Origin: UBA6522 sp965205045
GTDB taxonomy: Bacteria; Pseudomonadota; Gammaproteobacteria; Steroidobacterales; Rariloculaceae
Direction: 5' to 3'
Assembly (NCBI GenBank): GCA_965205045.1
Contig: OZ242031.1
Coordinates: forward strand, 2,356,001-2,420,000
DNA length: 64,000 nucleotides
Shown here: positions 9,571-18,526 of the stretch, piece after piece
How the letters are laid out: each line of letters opens with the position of its first letter
Position numbering within the stretch: the stretch's first letter is position 1
The notes under the pieces: generated by a model
What the model was told of the DNA's origin: nothing
Databases searched by the model: none
Seen by the model: the letters and a program-made list of their open reading frames with translations, nothing else
Position numbers and translations under genes: made by a program

Positions 9571-10164
9571 CTAGCCCTCCAGCAGTGCCCGGACCCGGGT
9601 CCGGTTTGCACGGGGCATGGGCCGGCCATCCACGGGGCTCATGGGCGCCTGCCTCAGGCCCTTGTCCGGAAAGACCAGCGCGTCGACCCGCTGGCCGCGG
9701 ATATTGAAGCGGAAGCCCGGGATGAGGGTGACGCCGCGGCCGTTGTAGCGATAGCGGCGCTGACAATCCCTGAAGGTCTTGCCCCAGGCGTCAAGCGACA
9801 TCGCCACGTTCTCGGGGGCATCGGTAAACAGGTGCACTTCGATGGGCGAGTTCACGTTGATCGCGCCACTCAGCACGGGGCCCGCCAGGCGTGGATTGAA
9901 TACGGAGAAGGCGTCCATCGCCTCCAGCGCCAGGCCGCGAAGCTCGCGAAGCCGGCGGCCATGGGTTTCGGGCTCGAAGAGTTCCTGCCATTCGGTCACC
10001 CGCGCATCGATTTCAGCGTTGCCCGGGAGCGCCCAGCCGGCCCGCACGCCCAGGCGATGGGCGGCCTTGCGTTTGGCGAGTCCGTAGTCCCGGATCCCGT
10101 GTTCGATCATCAGCCGCGCAGCTTCCTGCGCCAGCCGGTCCCGGAGCGATTCGGAGGTGGCCAT
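9571..10164 (-). CDS. Conserved gammaproteobacterial protein of unknown function
   Basis: The soluble 197-residue protein starts SLRDRLAQEAARLMIEHGI and includes DYGLAKRKAAHRLGV, followed by an alpha/beta region containing RLAGPVLSGAINVNSPIEV and HLFTDAPENVAMSL, and ends with an RQAPMSPVDGRPM motif. Proteins with these strings recur in gammaproteobacteria as conserved hypotheticals; the middle section weakly recalls nucleotidyltransferase folds (an inference only). It lies between PBP1A and the secreted gene at 9564, all on the minus strand with short gaps. Confidence 0.65.
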   Translation of the reverse strand: MATSESLRDRLAQEAARLMIEHGIRDYGLAKRKAAHRLGVRAGWALPGNAEIDARVTEWQELFEPETHGRRLRELRGLALEAMDAFSVFNPRLAGPVLSGAINVNSPIEVHLFTDAPENVAMSLDAWGKTFRDCQRRYRYNGRGVTLIPGFRFNIRGQRVDALVFPDKGLRQAPMSPVDGRPMPRANRTRVRALLEG

Positions 10165-10193
10165 GGCGTCTGTCTCCTCCCCTGGGGCGCGGG

Positions 10194-12830
10194 CTAGAAA
10201 ATCCGGCCCGGTTCAACGATTTCTTCGGTAGTGGGAAGCGGGTTGCCCGTCAGCGTTTCAACCGGGGCCTGCGGTACCTGGATTCGGGGCGACGGCGCCC
10301 GCGGTGCGTACTCCATGCGGAACTTCTCGAACAGGCTCGCTTCACCGCTGCCCGCCGCCAGGCCCGTGGCCGGGTCGATCCGCACATCGATAATGCCCGG
10401 TGGGCGCTCCATGCTGTTCAGGGGACGCCGTTCCAGTGCGACCCGCATGAACTCGATCCACATCGGCAGGGCCGTGCGCGCCCCCTGTTCGCCGCTGCCC
10501 AGCGAGCGCTCCCGGTCGAAGCCGACCCAGGCCGCGGCAACGACGTCCCCGTTGAAGCCGGCGAACCAGGCGTCGCGCCGGTCGTTGGTGGTGCCGGTCT
10601 TGCCCCTGAGGTCCGTGCGGCCGAGTTCCCGGTAAGCCCGCGCACCGGTTCCCCGAAGGACCACGTCCGCCAGCATGTCGTTCATGAGGTAGATGTTCTG
10701 TGCGTCCGCGATGCGTTGCGCCGGAGGGCGGGCGCCGTAAATGTCGCTGATCGAATGCAACAGCTCGGCCCCGGGCTGTTCCGGTTCCTCGCAATTCCTG
10801 CAGGCCAGCGCGGGCGCGGCGGCGAAGAGCGTCTCTCCATCCGCGTCCACAACCTGCTCGATGAGGTAGGGCTCCACGTAGGAGCCTCCATTCGCCAGTG
10901 CCGCGTAACCTCCGGCCAGGTCCAGGGGCGCCACGCCGCCGGCGCCCAGCGACATGGAAGGATTCATCGGTGCGGCCAGCTCGTCGAACCCGAAGCGTCT
11001 CACGTAGTCGACCGTATGCGGCAGGCCGGCCTGCTGCATGACTCGCACCGAGACCAGGTTGAGGGACTTGATCAGTGCTTCGCGGAGCCGCGTCGGACCA
11101 TTGAACCCTTCCGAGTAGTTGGTCGGGCGCCAGAACCCTTCGAGTTCCGGGCTGGGCTCGACGATCGGCGCATCGTTGAAGATCGAGGCTGCCGTGAAGC
11201 CGCGGTCCAGTGCCGCCGAATAGACGAAGGGCTTGAAGGCCGAGCCCGGCTGGCGCCGGGATTGGGTGACGCGGTTGAAATTGCTGAGAAAGAAGTCGAA
11301 ACCGCCGGATAGCGCGGTCACGGCCCCGTCCATGGGATCAAGCGCAACCAGGGCTCCCTGCGCCTCCGGGACCTGGCCCAGCCGCAACGCCCCGGCTGCC
11401 GTTTCCCGGAATCGCACGATGTCGCCGGAAGCGAGAACGTCGGCCACACCGCCCGGTCGGTTCCCGGTGCGGTTCTCGTCGATGTAGGGAGCCGCCCATC
11501 CCACCGATTCCAGCTCCACGGGGACAAGCCCCATGTCGTTGAAGTACACCAGGGCGCGGAGTTCCTGCCCGGATTGCTCCTCGTTCATCGCGGGATCGTC
11601 TTCATTCGCGGCGGAGCCGTCGATGACGGTGGAGGTGGCTGTCGGGGCATCGTCGTCCCGGGGGATCGGCTCCAGGCCGACCACCAGTCCCGTGCGGTAG
11701 CCTGCCACCGGCTCATAGTCATCCAGCAGTGCGCGCCAGTCCGATTCGGGATTTTCGCCGCCGGTCCGCATGATGTCGTCCCGGGTGCTCCCGGAATCCC
11801 CCGCCTCGGCCGGAATGAACGCTTCGGCGGAGATCAACGCCTCGGCCGGAGTGCGCGCCAGCGGTCCCCGGTACCCGTGGCGTTCGTCGTAATCGATCAA
11901 GGCGCCCCGCAGCGCGTCGTCCGCGGCGCGCTGCAGGCGGCTGTCGATGGTCGTCGTCACCTTGAGGCCGGCAGTGTAGGCGGCAAGTCCGAATCGCCGG
12001 ATCATTTCGGCACGCACCATTTCCGCCACGTAGGGGGCGTCCAGTTGCTGTTCGGGACCGTAGCGCCGGCCGTCGACGGGAACATTCAGCGCCTGCCGCT
12101 GCTCCTCGGCGGAAATGTACCCGAGTTCGCGCATGCGGCGCAGGACGTAGGCCCGGCGCTGCTTGGCCGCCTCCGGGCTCGATATCGGGTTGAAGATGGA
12201 GGGACCGCGTGGAATTCCGGCGATGATGGCCGCATCCGACAGGCTGATTTCCTCAAGCGGCTTGCCGAAGAACGTCTGTGCGGCGGCGGCCACTCCGTGG
12301 GCATGCTGGCCGAAGAACGTGGTGTTCAGGAAGATGTCGAGGATTTCCCGCTTGGTGAATTCCCGCTCGATGCGGACCGCCAGAATCCACTCCTTGAACT
12401 TTCGCACCAGCGTTCGGTCCCGGGTCAGGAAGTACTGCCGGGCGATCTGCTGGGTGATGGTGCTGCCGCCCTGCTCGGGCTCGCCGGCGTTGAGAACGAA
12501 CAGCAGGACCGCCCGCAACGTGCCCTGGTAGTCGATGCCCGGATGCTCGAAGAAGCGATCGTCCTCGGCCGCAAGGACCGCCTCGACGATGACCGGAGGC
12601 ATGTCCGCAAGGTCAACCGGCGTGCGCCGTTCGCCGAACTGGGAGATCAGCCGCCCGTCGCGGCTGTAGATGGACAGCGGAATCTGAACCCGGATGTCCC
12701 GCAATTCTTCGGCCTGCGGAAGTCCCGGCGCCACATAGAAATAGCCTCCGGAGATCAGCGCGGCGACGCTGAGCAAGCAGGCTCCCACGAAGGCGCCGAG
12801 GGCGGCCGAGAGTCTGCCGTACCTGCGCAT
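10194..12830 (-). CDS. mrcA: Penicillin-binding protein 1A (bifunctional peptidoglycan synthase)
   Basis: This class A penicillin-binding protein (878 residues from the ATG at 12830) polymerises and cross-links peptidoglycan at the inner membrane. A cytoplasmic stub and one transmembrane helix precede the glycosyltransferase domain with EDDRFFEHPGID and QGGSTITQQIARQYFL. An OB-like insertion follows. The transpeptidase has the serine in PGSAFKPFVYSAAL, the second motif SLN in KSLNLVSVRVM, and KTGTTND. A purine-rich site (AGGGG) lies eight bases before this ATG; a TTG at 12899 would extend it by 23 basic residues. It is divergent from pilMNOPQ, the usual gammaproteobacterial order. Confidence 0.93.
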   Translation of the reverse strand: MRRYGRLSAALGAFVGACLLSVAALISGGYFYVAPGLPQAEELRDIRVQIPLSIYSRDGRLISQFGERRTPVDLADMPPVIVEAVLAAEDDRFFEHPGIDYQGTLRAVLLFVLNAGEPEQGGSTITQQIARQYFLTRDRTLVRKFKEWILAVRIEREFTKREILDIFLNTTFFGQHAHGVAAAAQTFFGKPLEEISLSDAAIIAGIPRGPSIFNPISSPEAAKQRRAYVLRRMRELGYISAEEQRQALNVPVDGRRYGPEQQLDAPYVAEMVRAEMIRRFGLAAYTAGLKVTTTIDSRLQRAADDALRGALIDYDERHGYRGPLARTPAEALISAEAFIPAEAGDSGSTRDDIMRTGGENPESDWRALLDDYEPVAGYRTGLVVGLEPIPRDDDAPTATSTVIDGSAANEDDPAMNEEQSGQELRALVYFNDMGLVPVELESVGWAAPYIDENRTGNRPGGVADVLASGDIVRFRETAAGALRLGQVPEAQGALVALDPMDGAVTALSGGFDFFLSNFNRVTQSRRQPGSAFKPFVYSAALDRGFTAASIFNDAPIVEPSPELEGFWRPTNYSEGFNGPTRLREALIKSLNLVSVRVMQQAGLPHTVDYVRRFGFDELAAPMNPSMSLGAGGVAPLDLAGGYAALANGGSYVEPYLIEQVVDADGETLFAAAPALACRNCEEPEQPGAELLHSISDIYGARPPAQRIADAQNIYLMNDMLADVVLRGTGARAYRELGRTDLRGKTGTTNDRRDAWFAGFNGDVVAAAWVGFDRERSLGSGEQGARTALPMWIEFMRVALERRPLNSMERPPGIIDVRIDPATGLAAGSGEASLFEKFRMEYAPRAPSPRIQVPQAPVETLTGNPLPTTEEIVEPGRIF

Positions 12831-13067
12831 CGCCGGGCCCCTGTCGCTTGCCGGCGCCCACCGCCTCAACCGTTTGCCGCCTTTTTTGCTCACAATCAAT
12901 ACCTAATGCCCAGGTTTGCATGCGGTAATCGTTCGACCGCTCGCATAACCTTTGGTTCTGGTGCAGGCGACGACCGCATGCCGGGTAATCCGGGAGGGAG
13001 GATACATGGGCATTTCGAGCATCTGGGTCAATTCTAACTCAAGCGGACCTGCTTGAGGGGGGCTGCC

Positions 13068-14129
13068 ATGTTTTCAAGCCGGGAAAAACGACCCGTTCTG
13101 GGTGTGGACATCACCGTCAGCGGAGTGAAGCTGGTCGAACTCGCGCAAAGCGGTGAGAGCTATCGGGTGGAGGCCTATGCAACGGAACCGATTCCTGCCG
13201 GCGCCATGGAAGACGCCAACATTGCCGATATCGATGCGGTGGCAAGGGCGGTGCGCCGCGCGCACAAGCGCTCGGGCACCCGGAGCCGCGAGGGGGCGGT
13301 GGCCATCGCGGGCGACGCGGTGGTGACGCGCATGACGCGCATGCCGGGTCAGTTGAACGACGATGAGATGCAGGCCCATGCGGCGTTTCAGGCGGAACAG
13401 TTCCTGCCGTTCCCCATGGAGGAGGCAAATGTGGATTTCGAAGTGATGGGGCCCAGCGAGGTGGCGCCGGGCATGCTGGATGTCCTGTTGGTGGCCGCGC
13501 GTTCCGTGCACGTCAGTCAGCGCCAGCGCGCGCTGCGGGCCGGAGGCCTGGAGGCGCGGATTGTCGAACCGGAGCCGCATTCGCTGGAACGCGCGTGCCG
13601 GCTGCTCACACACCAGATGATCGGCGGCGGGTTGCGGCAGTTGATCGCGCTGGTGGAATTCGGCGCCGTCACCACGACTTTCAGCGCCTTGTCCGATCAC
13701 AGGCTCGTGTACACGCGCAATTTCGCATTCGGAGGGCAGCAACTGACCGAGGAGATCATGGAGAGATACGGCCTGGACGCGGAATCGGCCGAGCGGGCGA
13801 AACAGGCGGGCGACTTGCCGGACGATTACGCCACCGAACTGCTGGACGGGTTTCGGGAGGACATGGCGCAGCAGGTCAGTCGGTCGCTGCAGTTTTTTCT
13901 GGCATCGGAAAGCGGCGCCGGGCAACCCGTGCAGGTCCTCCTGGGCGGAGGCTGCGCAAGACTCCCGGGCGTTGCCGGGGCGGTGGCGGAAAGATTGGGA
14001 ATCGCCACCCAGATCGTCGACCCGCTCGGTCACCTCAGCGTCACCGGGAAGGCCGCCTCGCAGGCAGTGAACGAAGGCGAAACCGCGCTGATGACGGCGT
14101 GCGGCCTGGCATTGAGGAACTTTGACTGA
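13068..14129 (+). CDS. pilM: Type IV pilus assembly protein PilM
   Basis: The 353-residue actin-like ATPase of the type IV pilus inner-membrane platform binds the short N-terminal tail of PilN. LGVDITVSGVKLVELAQSG at the start and the later LLGGGCARLPGVAGAVAERL form the phosphate-binding loops of the actin-like fold. The ATG at 13068 follows a GAGGGGGG ribosome-binding site. It is the first gene of pilMNOPQ, whose genes are separated by one base or overlap, indicating one transcript. Confidence 0.94.
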   Translation: MFSSREKRPVLGVDITVSGVKLVELAQSGESYRVEAYATEPIPAGAMEDANIADIDAVARAVRRAHKRSGTRSREGAVAIAGDAVVTRMTRMPGQLNDDEMQAHAAFQAEQFLPFPMEEANVDFEVMGPSEVAPGMLDVLLVAARSVHVSQRQRALRAGGLEARIVEPEPHSLERACRLLTHQMIGGGLRQLIALVEFGAVTTTFSALSDHRLVYTRNFAFGGQQLTEEIMERYGLDAESAERAKQAGDLPDDYATELLDGFREDMAQQVSRSLQFFLASESGAGQPVQVLLGGGCARLPGVAGAVAERLGIATQIVDPLGHLSVTGKAASQAVNEGETALMTACGLALRNFD

Positions 14130-14130
14130 G

Positions 14131-14685
14131 ATGCCGGCCGTCAACCTGTTGCCTTGGCGGGAGGAGCAGCGGCGCAAGCGCCAGCAGCGATTCCTGTTCG
14201 CCCTGTGCGTCGCCGTGCTTGCAGGCGCCGGCGCCGTGTACGCCGCCAGGCTGACGGTTCAGGGCTTGCTCGCGGAGCAGGATGCCCGCAACCGGACGCT
14301 CCGTTACGAGATCGGGCTCCTTGACGATCGACTCGAGGAACTCGCACGGCTCGAGTCGCGCAGGGACCAGCTCCTGGCGCGCATGCAGGTCGTCGCGGAA
14401 CTGGAGCGTTCCCGGCCGCTCGCGGCGCGCCTGTTCGACGAACTCGTGGAAATTCTCCCTGCCGGCGTGCAACTGGTGGACGTGGCTCAGAACGGCAATC
14501 GCATCGTCCTCGAGGGAATGGCGGAGTCCAACAGCCGTGTCGCGGCGCTGATGCGAAACATCGACTCGTCGCCATGGCTGCAGGCGCCCCGTCTCGAACG
14601 GGTGGAATTCGCAGCCGATGGAGCGGTGAGAAGTGCGCGATTCACCATTGCCATGGAGCAGGCGGCGGCGGCAACGGAGCAATGA
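14131..14685 (+). CDS. pilN: Type IV pilus assembly protein PilN
   Basis: The 184-residue inner-membrane protein starts with the PilN signature MPAVNLLPWREE, which docks into cytoplasmic PilM. One transmembrane helix (about residues 23-42), a coiled-coil stretch and a ferredoxin-like periplasmic domain follow. The ATG lies one base after the pilM stop. PilN dimerises with PilO to connect the motor with PilP and the secretin. Confidence 0.93.
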   Translation: MPAVNLLPWREEQRRKRQQRFLFALCVAVLAGAGAVYAARLTVQGLLAEQDARNRTLRYEIGLLDDRLEELARLESRRDQLLARMQVVAELERSRPLAARLFDELVEILPAGVQLVDVAQNGNRIVLEGMAESNSRVAALMRNIDSSPWLQAPRLERVEFAADGAVRSARFTIAMEQAAAATEQ

Positions 14686-14686
14686 T

Positions 14687-15292
14687 GTGTCACTGACAGA
14701 CCAGGTGCGTTCGATTGACTTCAGCGATCCCGGACGATGGCCGCCGAGCCTGCGCGCAGCCGCTGTGGCGGCGGCCCTGGCGACGGTGCTCCTGTTCGGA
14801 ACCCGGGTGTTCGTGATCGATGCCGAGTATGCGCTGTTGCGGTCCGCGCACCGTGAGGAAACCGATCTGCGCAGGCGCTTCGAGCAGGGCCAGCGGCGGG
14901 CGGCAAACCTGCATGCCTACCGGGAGCAGATTGCCGAAATCGAGGGTTCGTTCGGCACGGTGCTGGACCGCCTGTCCCCCACGACCGAGATTCCGGGATT
15001 GCTGGCGGACCTTTCTCAGGCGGGGTTGAATGCGGGCCTCGAGGAACGGCTGTTCCACCCGATGGAGGAACAACGGCAGGCGTTCTATGCTGAGTTGGCG
15101 GTCAACCTGCGTCTGTCCGGCGACTATCACCAGCTCGGCCGCTTCGTAAGCGATATCGCCGCCATGCCGCGCCTGGTCACGCTGCATGACGTGCATATCC
15201 GGGCGCTGGAGGACGGCAGTCCGGGCGAACTCGTCCTGGACGTCACCGCCAGAACCTACCGTCATCTGGAAGAGGGGGAGGAACAGCCGTGA
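14687..15292 (+). CDS. pilO: Type IV pilus assembly protein PilO
   Basis: The 201-residue protein has one transmembrane helix at about residues 22-42, a coiled coil, and the PilO periplasmic core with LSPTTEIPGLLADLSQAGLN and SGDYHQLGRFVSDIAAMPRL. It forms a heterodimer with PilN. GTG at 14687, one base after the pilN stop, is the best start because SLTDQVRSIDFSDPGRWP is the family's usual N-terminus. Its last bases overlap the start of pilP by 4 bp. Confidence 0.92.
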   Translation: MSLTDQVRSIDFSDPGRWPPSLRAAAVAAALATVLLFGTRVFVIDAEYALLRSAHREETDLRRRFEQGQRRAANLHAYREQIAEIEGSFGTVLDRLSPTTEIPGLLADLSQAGLNAGLEERLFHPMEEQRQAFYAELAVNLRLSGDYHQLGRFVSDIAAMPRLVTLHDVHIRALEDGSPGELVLDVTARTYRHLEEGEEQP

Positions 15293-15807
15293 CAAACCGT
15301 CGAGTCCCGCTCCCGGTCTTGCTGATTGCGGCAGGGGCGGTTTCCTGTGCCGGCGAGCCGGACGACCTGGCCGCCTGGCTGGACGAGGTCAAGGCCCGGC
15401 CCGGCGTGCCGCCGGGGGCTCTCCCGCAGGTCTCGCGTCCCGGGGCGTTCCGCTACGAGGCAGGCGACAGGCCATCGCCATTCGCGCCGATCGCGCCAGG
15501 TGCCGAAGATACCCGCCGGGCCGGCGCCGAGCCTGCGCCTGACCTGGCCCGCGAACCGGAATTTCTCGAGCACTACTCCCTCGATGCGTTGAGGATGGTC
15601 GGCTCGCTCCGGCAGGAATCGGGGCTTTACGGCCTGATGCAGACGCCGGACGGACTGGTCCACCGGTTGGCCACCGGCGACTACCTGGGGCGCAACCACG
15701 GCCGCGTGATCCGCATTTCCGAGGAGGAGGTGCAACTGGTGGAACTGGTCGCGGACGGAAACGGCGGCTATCTGCAGCGCCCGGCTGCGATTTCCCTGGC
15801 CGACTGA
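15289..15807 (+). CDS. pilP: Type IV pilus lipoprotein PilP
   Basis: The 172-residue lipoprotein links the PilN/PilO inner-membrane platform to the secretin. A short leader ends at a lipobox-like AVSC (cysteine 20), followed by a flexible proline-rich stretch and a compact beta domain from about residue 95 (LDALRMVGSLRQ, VHRLATGDYLGRNHGRVIRI). The GTG start overlaps pilO by 4 bp. Length and architecture are normal for the family. Confidence 0.92.
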   Translation: MTNRRVPLPVLLIAAGAVSCAGEPDDLAAWLDEVKARPGVPPGALPQVSRPGAFRYEAGDRPSPFAPIAPGAEDTRRAGAEPAPDLAREPEFLEHYSLDALRMVGSLRQESGLYGLMQTPDGLVHRLATGDYLGRNHGRVIRISEEEVQLVELVADGNGGYLQRPAAISLAD

Positions 15808-15813
15808 TTGAAT

Positions 15814-17289
15814 ATGTTCAGACGAATGGATCGTAACGAGATGAGCAAGATACAGCGGTGCAGTCGAAGGGCGCCGGGGCGGGCACGGGCGGCAGCGGTG
15901 TGGGCTGGCATGATCGCGTCGATGGGCGTTCTGGCCCAGTCTCCCGGAGACCCTGCCGAACCGCGCTTCACCGGCGAACGGCTGTCGCTCAATTTTCAGG
16001 ACATCGCAACGCGTGCCGTGCTGCAGTTGCTGGCCGACACCGGCGGCGTGAACATGGTGGTCAGCGATTCGGTGCAAAGCAGCATCACGCTGCAGTTGCG
16101 CGACGTGCCGTGGGACCAGGTCCTCGACATCATCCTGACGACGAAGGGACTGGACATGCGCCGCAACGGCAACGTCATCATCGTCGCGCCTCCCGGGGAA
16201 CTGGCCGCCCGTGAACAGGCCGCTCTGGACGAACGGCTCCAGCGGCAGCAGCAGGAACCGTTGCACACACGCTTTGTGCAGATCAACTACGCCAAGGCGG
16301 CGGACCTGGCGAACCTGATACTCGGCGACGGCCGGAATCCGCTGATCTCCGCCCGCGGCAGCGTGACCATCGATGAACGAACCAACACCCTGCTGGTGCA
16401 GGACGTCGCCGATCGCATTGCGGACATCGAGGGGTTGGTGTCGAGACTTGACAAACCCGTCCGCCAGGTGCTGATCGAATCCCGGATCGTCATCGTCGAT
16501 GACGATTACCGCCGCGACCTGGGTGTGCGCCTGGGGGCGACGGCGGTCGACGCGTCGCCCGACGCGTCGCCCAACGCGTCGACCGACGATGGGCTGATCG
16601 CGGTCACCGGCACCGGGGCGGGCATCGACTCGTTGGCCGGCGCGTACCTCAACGACATGAAAGGTGCGCTCTTCACTCTTGCGGGCGGCAATCTGCCGGT
16701 CGATCAGCGCTACAACGTGAACGTGCCGGTCGCCAATCCCGCCGGGCGGCTGGCACTGGCGATACTGCGGCCGGATTACCTGCTGGACCTGGAACTCACG
16801 GCGATTCAGGCGGAAGGCAACGGACGCATCGTCTCCATGCCCCGCATCATCACCGCGAACCAGAAGGAGGCGCGCATCGAACAGGGCACGGAGATTCCCT
16901 ACCAGGAGTCATCCTCCAGCGGCGCCACCACGACCCAGTTCAAGGAAGCCGTGCTCAGCCTGGCGGTCACCCCTCAGATCACGCCGGACGACCGCATCAT
17001 CATGGACCTGGTGGTCACCAAGGACTCGGTGGGCGAACTGGTTTCCAGCGCCACCGGGGGCTTCGTGCCCAGCGTGGACACCCGCTCGGTGATGACCCAG
17101 GTGCTCGTCGGCGACGGAGAAACCGTGGTGCTGGGCGGCATCATCGAGACCGAATCCCGCGAAGCCACCAACAAGGTGCCGGTCCTGGGCGACGTTCCGG
17201 CGCTGGGCCGCCTGTTCCGCTCCCGGGTGACGATCGAGAACGAAGTGGAACTGATGGTCTTCGTGACGCCGAAAATCCTGCGCGAGTGA
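15814..17289 (+). CDS. pilQ: Type IV pilus secretin PilQ, short form without AMIN domains
   Basis: This outer-membrane secretin forms the pilus exit channel. After a signal peptide ending near GVLAQS, the protein goes almost directly into a secretin N0/STN domain (LSLNFQDIATRAVLQLLA), then an N1/KH-like domain, then the secretin core with VPVLGDVPALGRLFRS and a final VELMVFVTPKILRE. Typical PilQ proteins are near 700 residues and carry one or two peptidoglycan-binding AMIN domains before N0; this one is 491 residues and has none. A low-complexity DASPDASPNAS stretch lies near residue 250. The start may be ATG 15814 or ATG 15841. Confidence 0.92.
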   Translation: MFRRMDRNEMSKIQRCSRRAPGRARAAAVWAGMIASMGVLAQSPGDPAEPRFTGERLSLNFQDIATRAVLQLLADTGGVNMVVSDSVQSSITLQLRDVPWDQVLDIILTTKGLDMRRNGNVIIVAPPGELAAREQAALDERLQRQQQEPLHTRFVQINYAKAADLANLILGDGRNPLISARGSVTIDERTNTLLVQDVADRIADIEGLVSRLDKPVRQVLIESRIVIVDDDYRRDLGVRLGATAVDASPDASPNASTDDGLIAVTGTGAGIDSLAGAYLNDMKGALFTLAGGNLPVDQRYNVNVPVANPAGRLALAILRPDYLLDLELTAIQAEGNGRIVSMPRIITANQKEARIEQGTEIPYQESSSSGATTTQFKEAVLSLAVTPQITPDDRIIMDLVVTKDSVGELVSSATGGFVPSVDTRSVMTQVLVGDGETVVLGGIIETESREATNKVPVLGDVPALGRLFRSRVTIENEVELMVFVTPKILRE

Positions 17290-17348
17290 GCGCGATTCAA
17301 GCCATACTGACCGCTCGGGTTGCAGCGAAGCCCGGTGGCGGCGGCCGG

Positions 17349-17720
17349 TCAGTTCAGATCGGCCGCGTACTTTCGCAGTATGGACAACGGCACCACTTCC
17401 AGCGCCCGCTCATGCGTGGACTTGAGCATGACCCGGGGCGCCATGCCGCGCTGATACGCCTCGACCCAGCGCGCCGCGCACAGGCACCAGCGGTCGCCGG
17501 GCTTCAGGCCCGGGAACTCGAATTCCGGATGCGGCGTCGACAGGTCGTTTCCCCTGGAGGCCGAGAATTCGAGGAACTCCTTCGTCACGCGCACGCACAC
17601 CGTGTGCGAGCCCAGGTCCTGATCGCTGGTGTTGCAGCACCCGTCGCGAAAGAAACCCGTGACCGGGTCCAGGTTGCAGTCTTCCAGCGGTTCGCCGAAT
17701 ACGTTGACCGACCGATCCAT
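17349..17720 (-). CDS. DUF2237 family protein
   Basis: The 123-residue cytosolic protein has the full DUF2237 pattern: NVFGEPLEDCNLDPVTGFFR, a CCNTSDQDLGSHTVC segment and GDRWCLCAARWVEAY. Conserved cysteines are at about 15, 28, 29, 42, 79 and 81. Function is unknown. It lies between pilQ and aroK on the opposite strand, interrupting the usual pilQ-aroK adjacency, and is convergent with pilQ across about 60 bp. Confidence 0.85.
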   Translation of the reverse strand: MDRSVNVFGEPLEDCNLDPVTGFFRDGCCNTSDQDLGSHTVCVRVTKEFLEFSASRGNDLSTPHPEFEFPGLKPGDRWCLCAARWVEAYQRGMAPRVMLKSTHERALEVVPLSILRKYAADLN

Positions 17721-17782
17721 TGGGCTTCCCTATGCGCGCAGAGAGCGAACTGCGGTGATCATGCCCCTGTGTCCCGCGAACG

Positions 17783-17872
17783 GTCAAATCCCCGCGTATC
17801 CGGGCTCCGGGCGACAGGTGCCAATGCCCGGCCGTACGAGCGAGTCAAATCCCCGCGTACCCGGGCTGCGGG
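17783..17872. repeat. Pair of 29-bp direct repeats upstream of aroK
   Basis: Two near-identical 29-bp units (17783-17811 and 17844-17872) differ at only two or three bases; each begins GTCAAATCCCCGCGTA and ends CGGG. Their starts are 61 bp apart. They sit between the DUF2237 start and the aroK promoter. They could be a regulator-binding pair or a chance duplication. Confidence 0.55.
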
Positions 17873-17878
17873 TGCTGG

Positions 17879-17884
17879 TAAAAT
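17879..17884 (+). promoter_or_regulatory. Extended -10 promoter candidate for aroK
   Basis: TAAAAT preceded directly by TGG gives an extended -10 element. No good -35 box is seen at the right distance, which is common with extended -10 promoters. The start of aroK lies 45 bp downstream. The second 29-bp repeat ends six bases upstream, so a protein bound there would touch the polymerase site. Confidence 0.4.
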
Positions 17885-17928
17885 CGTCCCGCCGGCCGAA
17901 GTGGGCCGGAATGGCCGGAACCGACTGC

Positions 17929-18507
17929 ATGAACAGCAAATCCAACGTCGTCCTCGTGGGTCCCATGGGCTCCGGAAAGACCGCCGTGGGCCGGCAACTG
18001 GCGAGTCGCCTGGGCATGGAGTTCGTGGACAGCGACAGCGAGATCGAACGGCGCACCGGCGTGGATATCACGTTCATCTTCGACAAGGAGGGCGAGCAGG
18101 GATTCCGGGTTCGCGAATGCGCCGTGATCGCCGACCTTGCCGGCCGGGAAAATGCGGTCCTGGCCACGGGCGGAGGCGCGGTTCTGGATCCGGACAACCG
18201 GAGCCTGCTCAGGGACAGCGGCGCCGTCGTCTACCTGGAGACCAGCCTGGCGCATCAACTGGAACGCACGCGGCACAGCAAGAACCGTCCGTTGCTGCAG
18301 AACAGGGACCGGGCTGCGGTGCTGCAGCGTCTGATGGAGGTGCGCGGCCCGCTGTACGAGCAGATCGCCGACATCGTGGTCACCACGGGAAACCAGAGGA
18401 TCGGAGCGATGGTGCGGGAAATCGGCGAACGTCTGCACGAGCACGGCTTTGCGGCGCCCCGGTCCCCCGGCGCCGGCGCCGCACCGGCCCCGGCGGATGA
18501 CAGATGA
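17929..18507 (+). CDS. aroK: Shikimate kinase
   Basis: The 192-residue enzyme phosphorylates shikimate at its 3-hydroxyl in the chorismate pathway. It begins NVVLVGPMGSGKTAVGRQLA (Walker A, residues 10-17), then shows the shikimate-binding aspartate in EFVDSDSEIERRTG, the FRVRE arginine motif, GGGAVLDPDNR, and the lid arginine in KNRPLLQ. The ATG at 17929 places the P-loop at the usual distance from the N-terminus. aroB follows 19 bp later, as in most gammaproteobacteria. Confidence 0.94.
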   Translation: MNSKSNVVLVGPMGSGKTAVGRQLASRLGMEFVDSDSEIERRTGVDITFIFDKEGEQGFRVRECAVIADLAGRENAVLATGGGAVLDPDNRSLLRDSGAVVYLETSLAHQLERTRHSKNRPLLQNRDRAAVLQRLMEVRGPLYEQIADIVVTTGNQRIGAMVREIGERLHEHGFAAPRSPGAGAAPAPADDR

Positions 18508-18526
18508 CCCGTCCGGGCTGAGCATC

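Noticed and set aside
13074..14177. Long antisense frames opposite core genes such as pilM, mmsA, trpB, fadD and ppc
   Set aside because: In GC-rich coding DNA the opposite strand is often open by chance; their proteins are arginine/histidine/proline-rich with no motifs.
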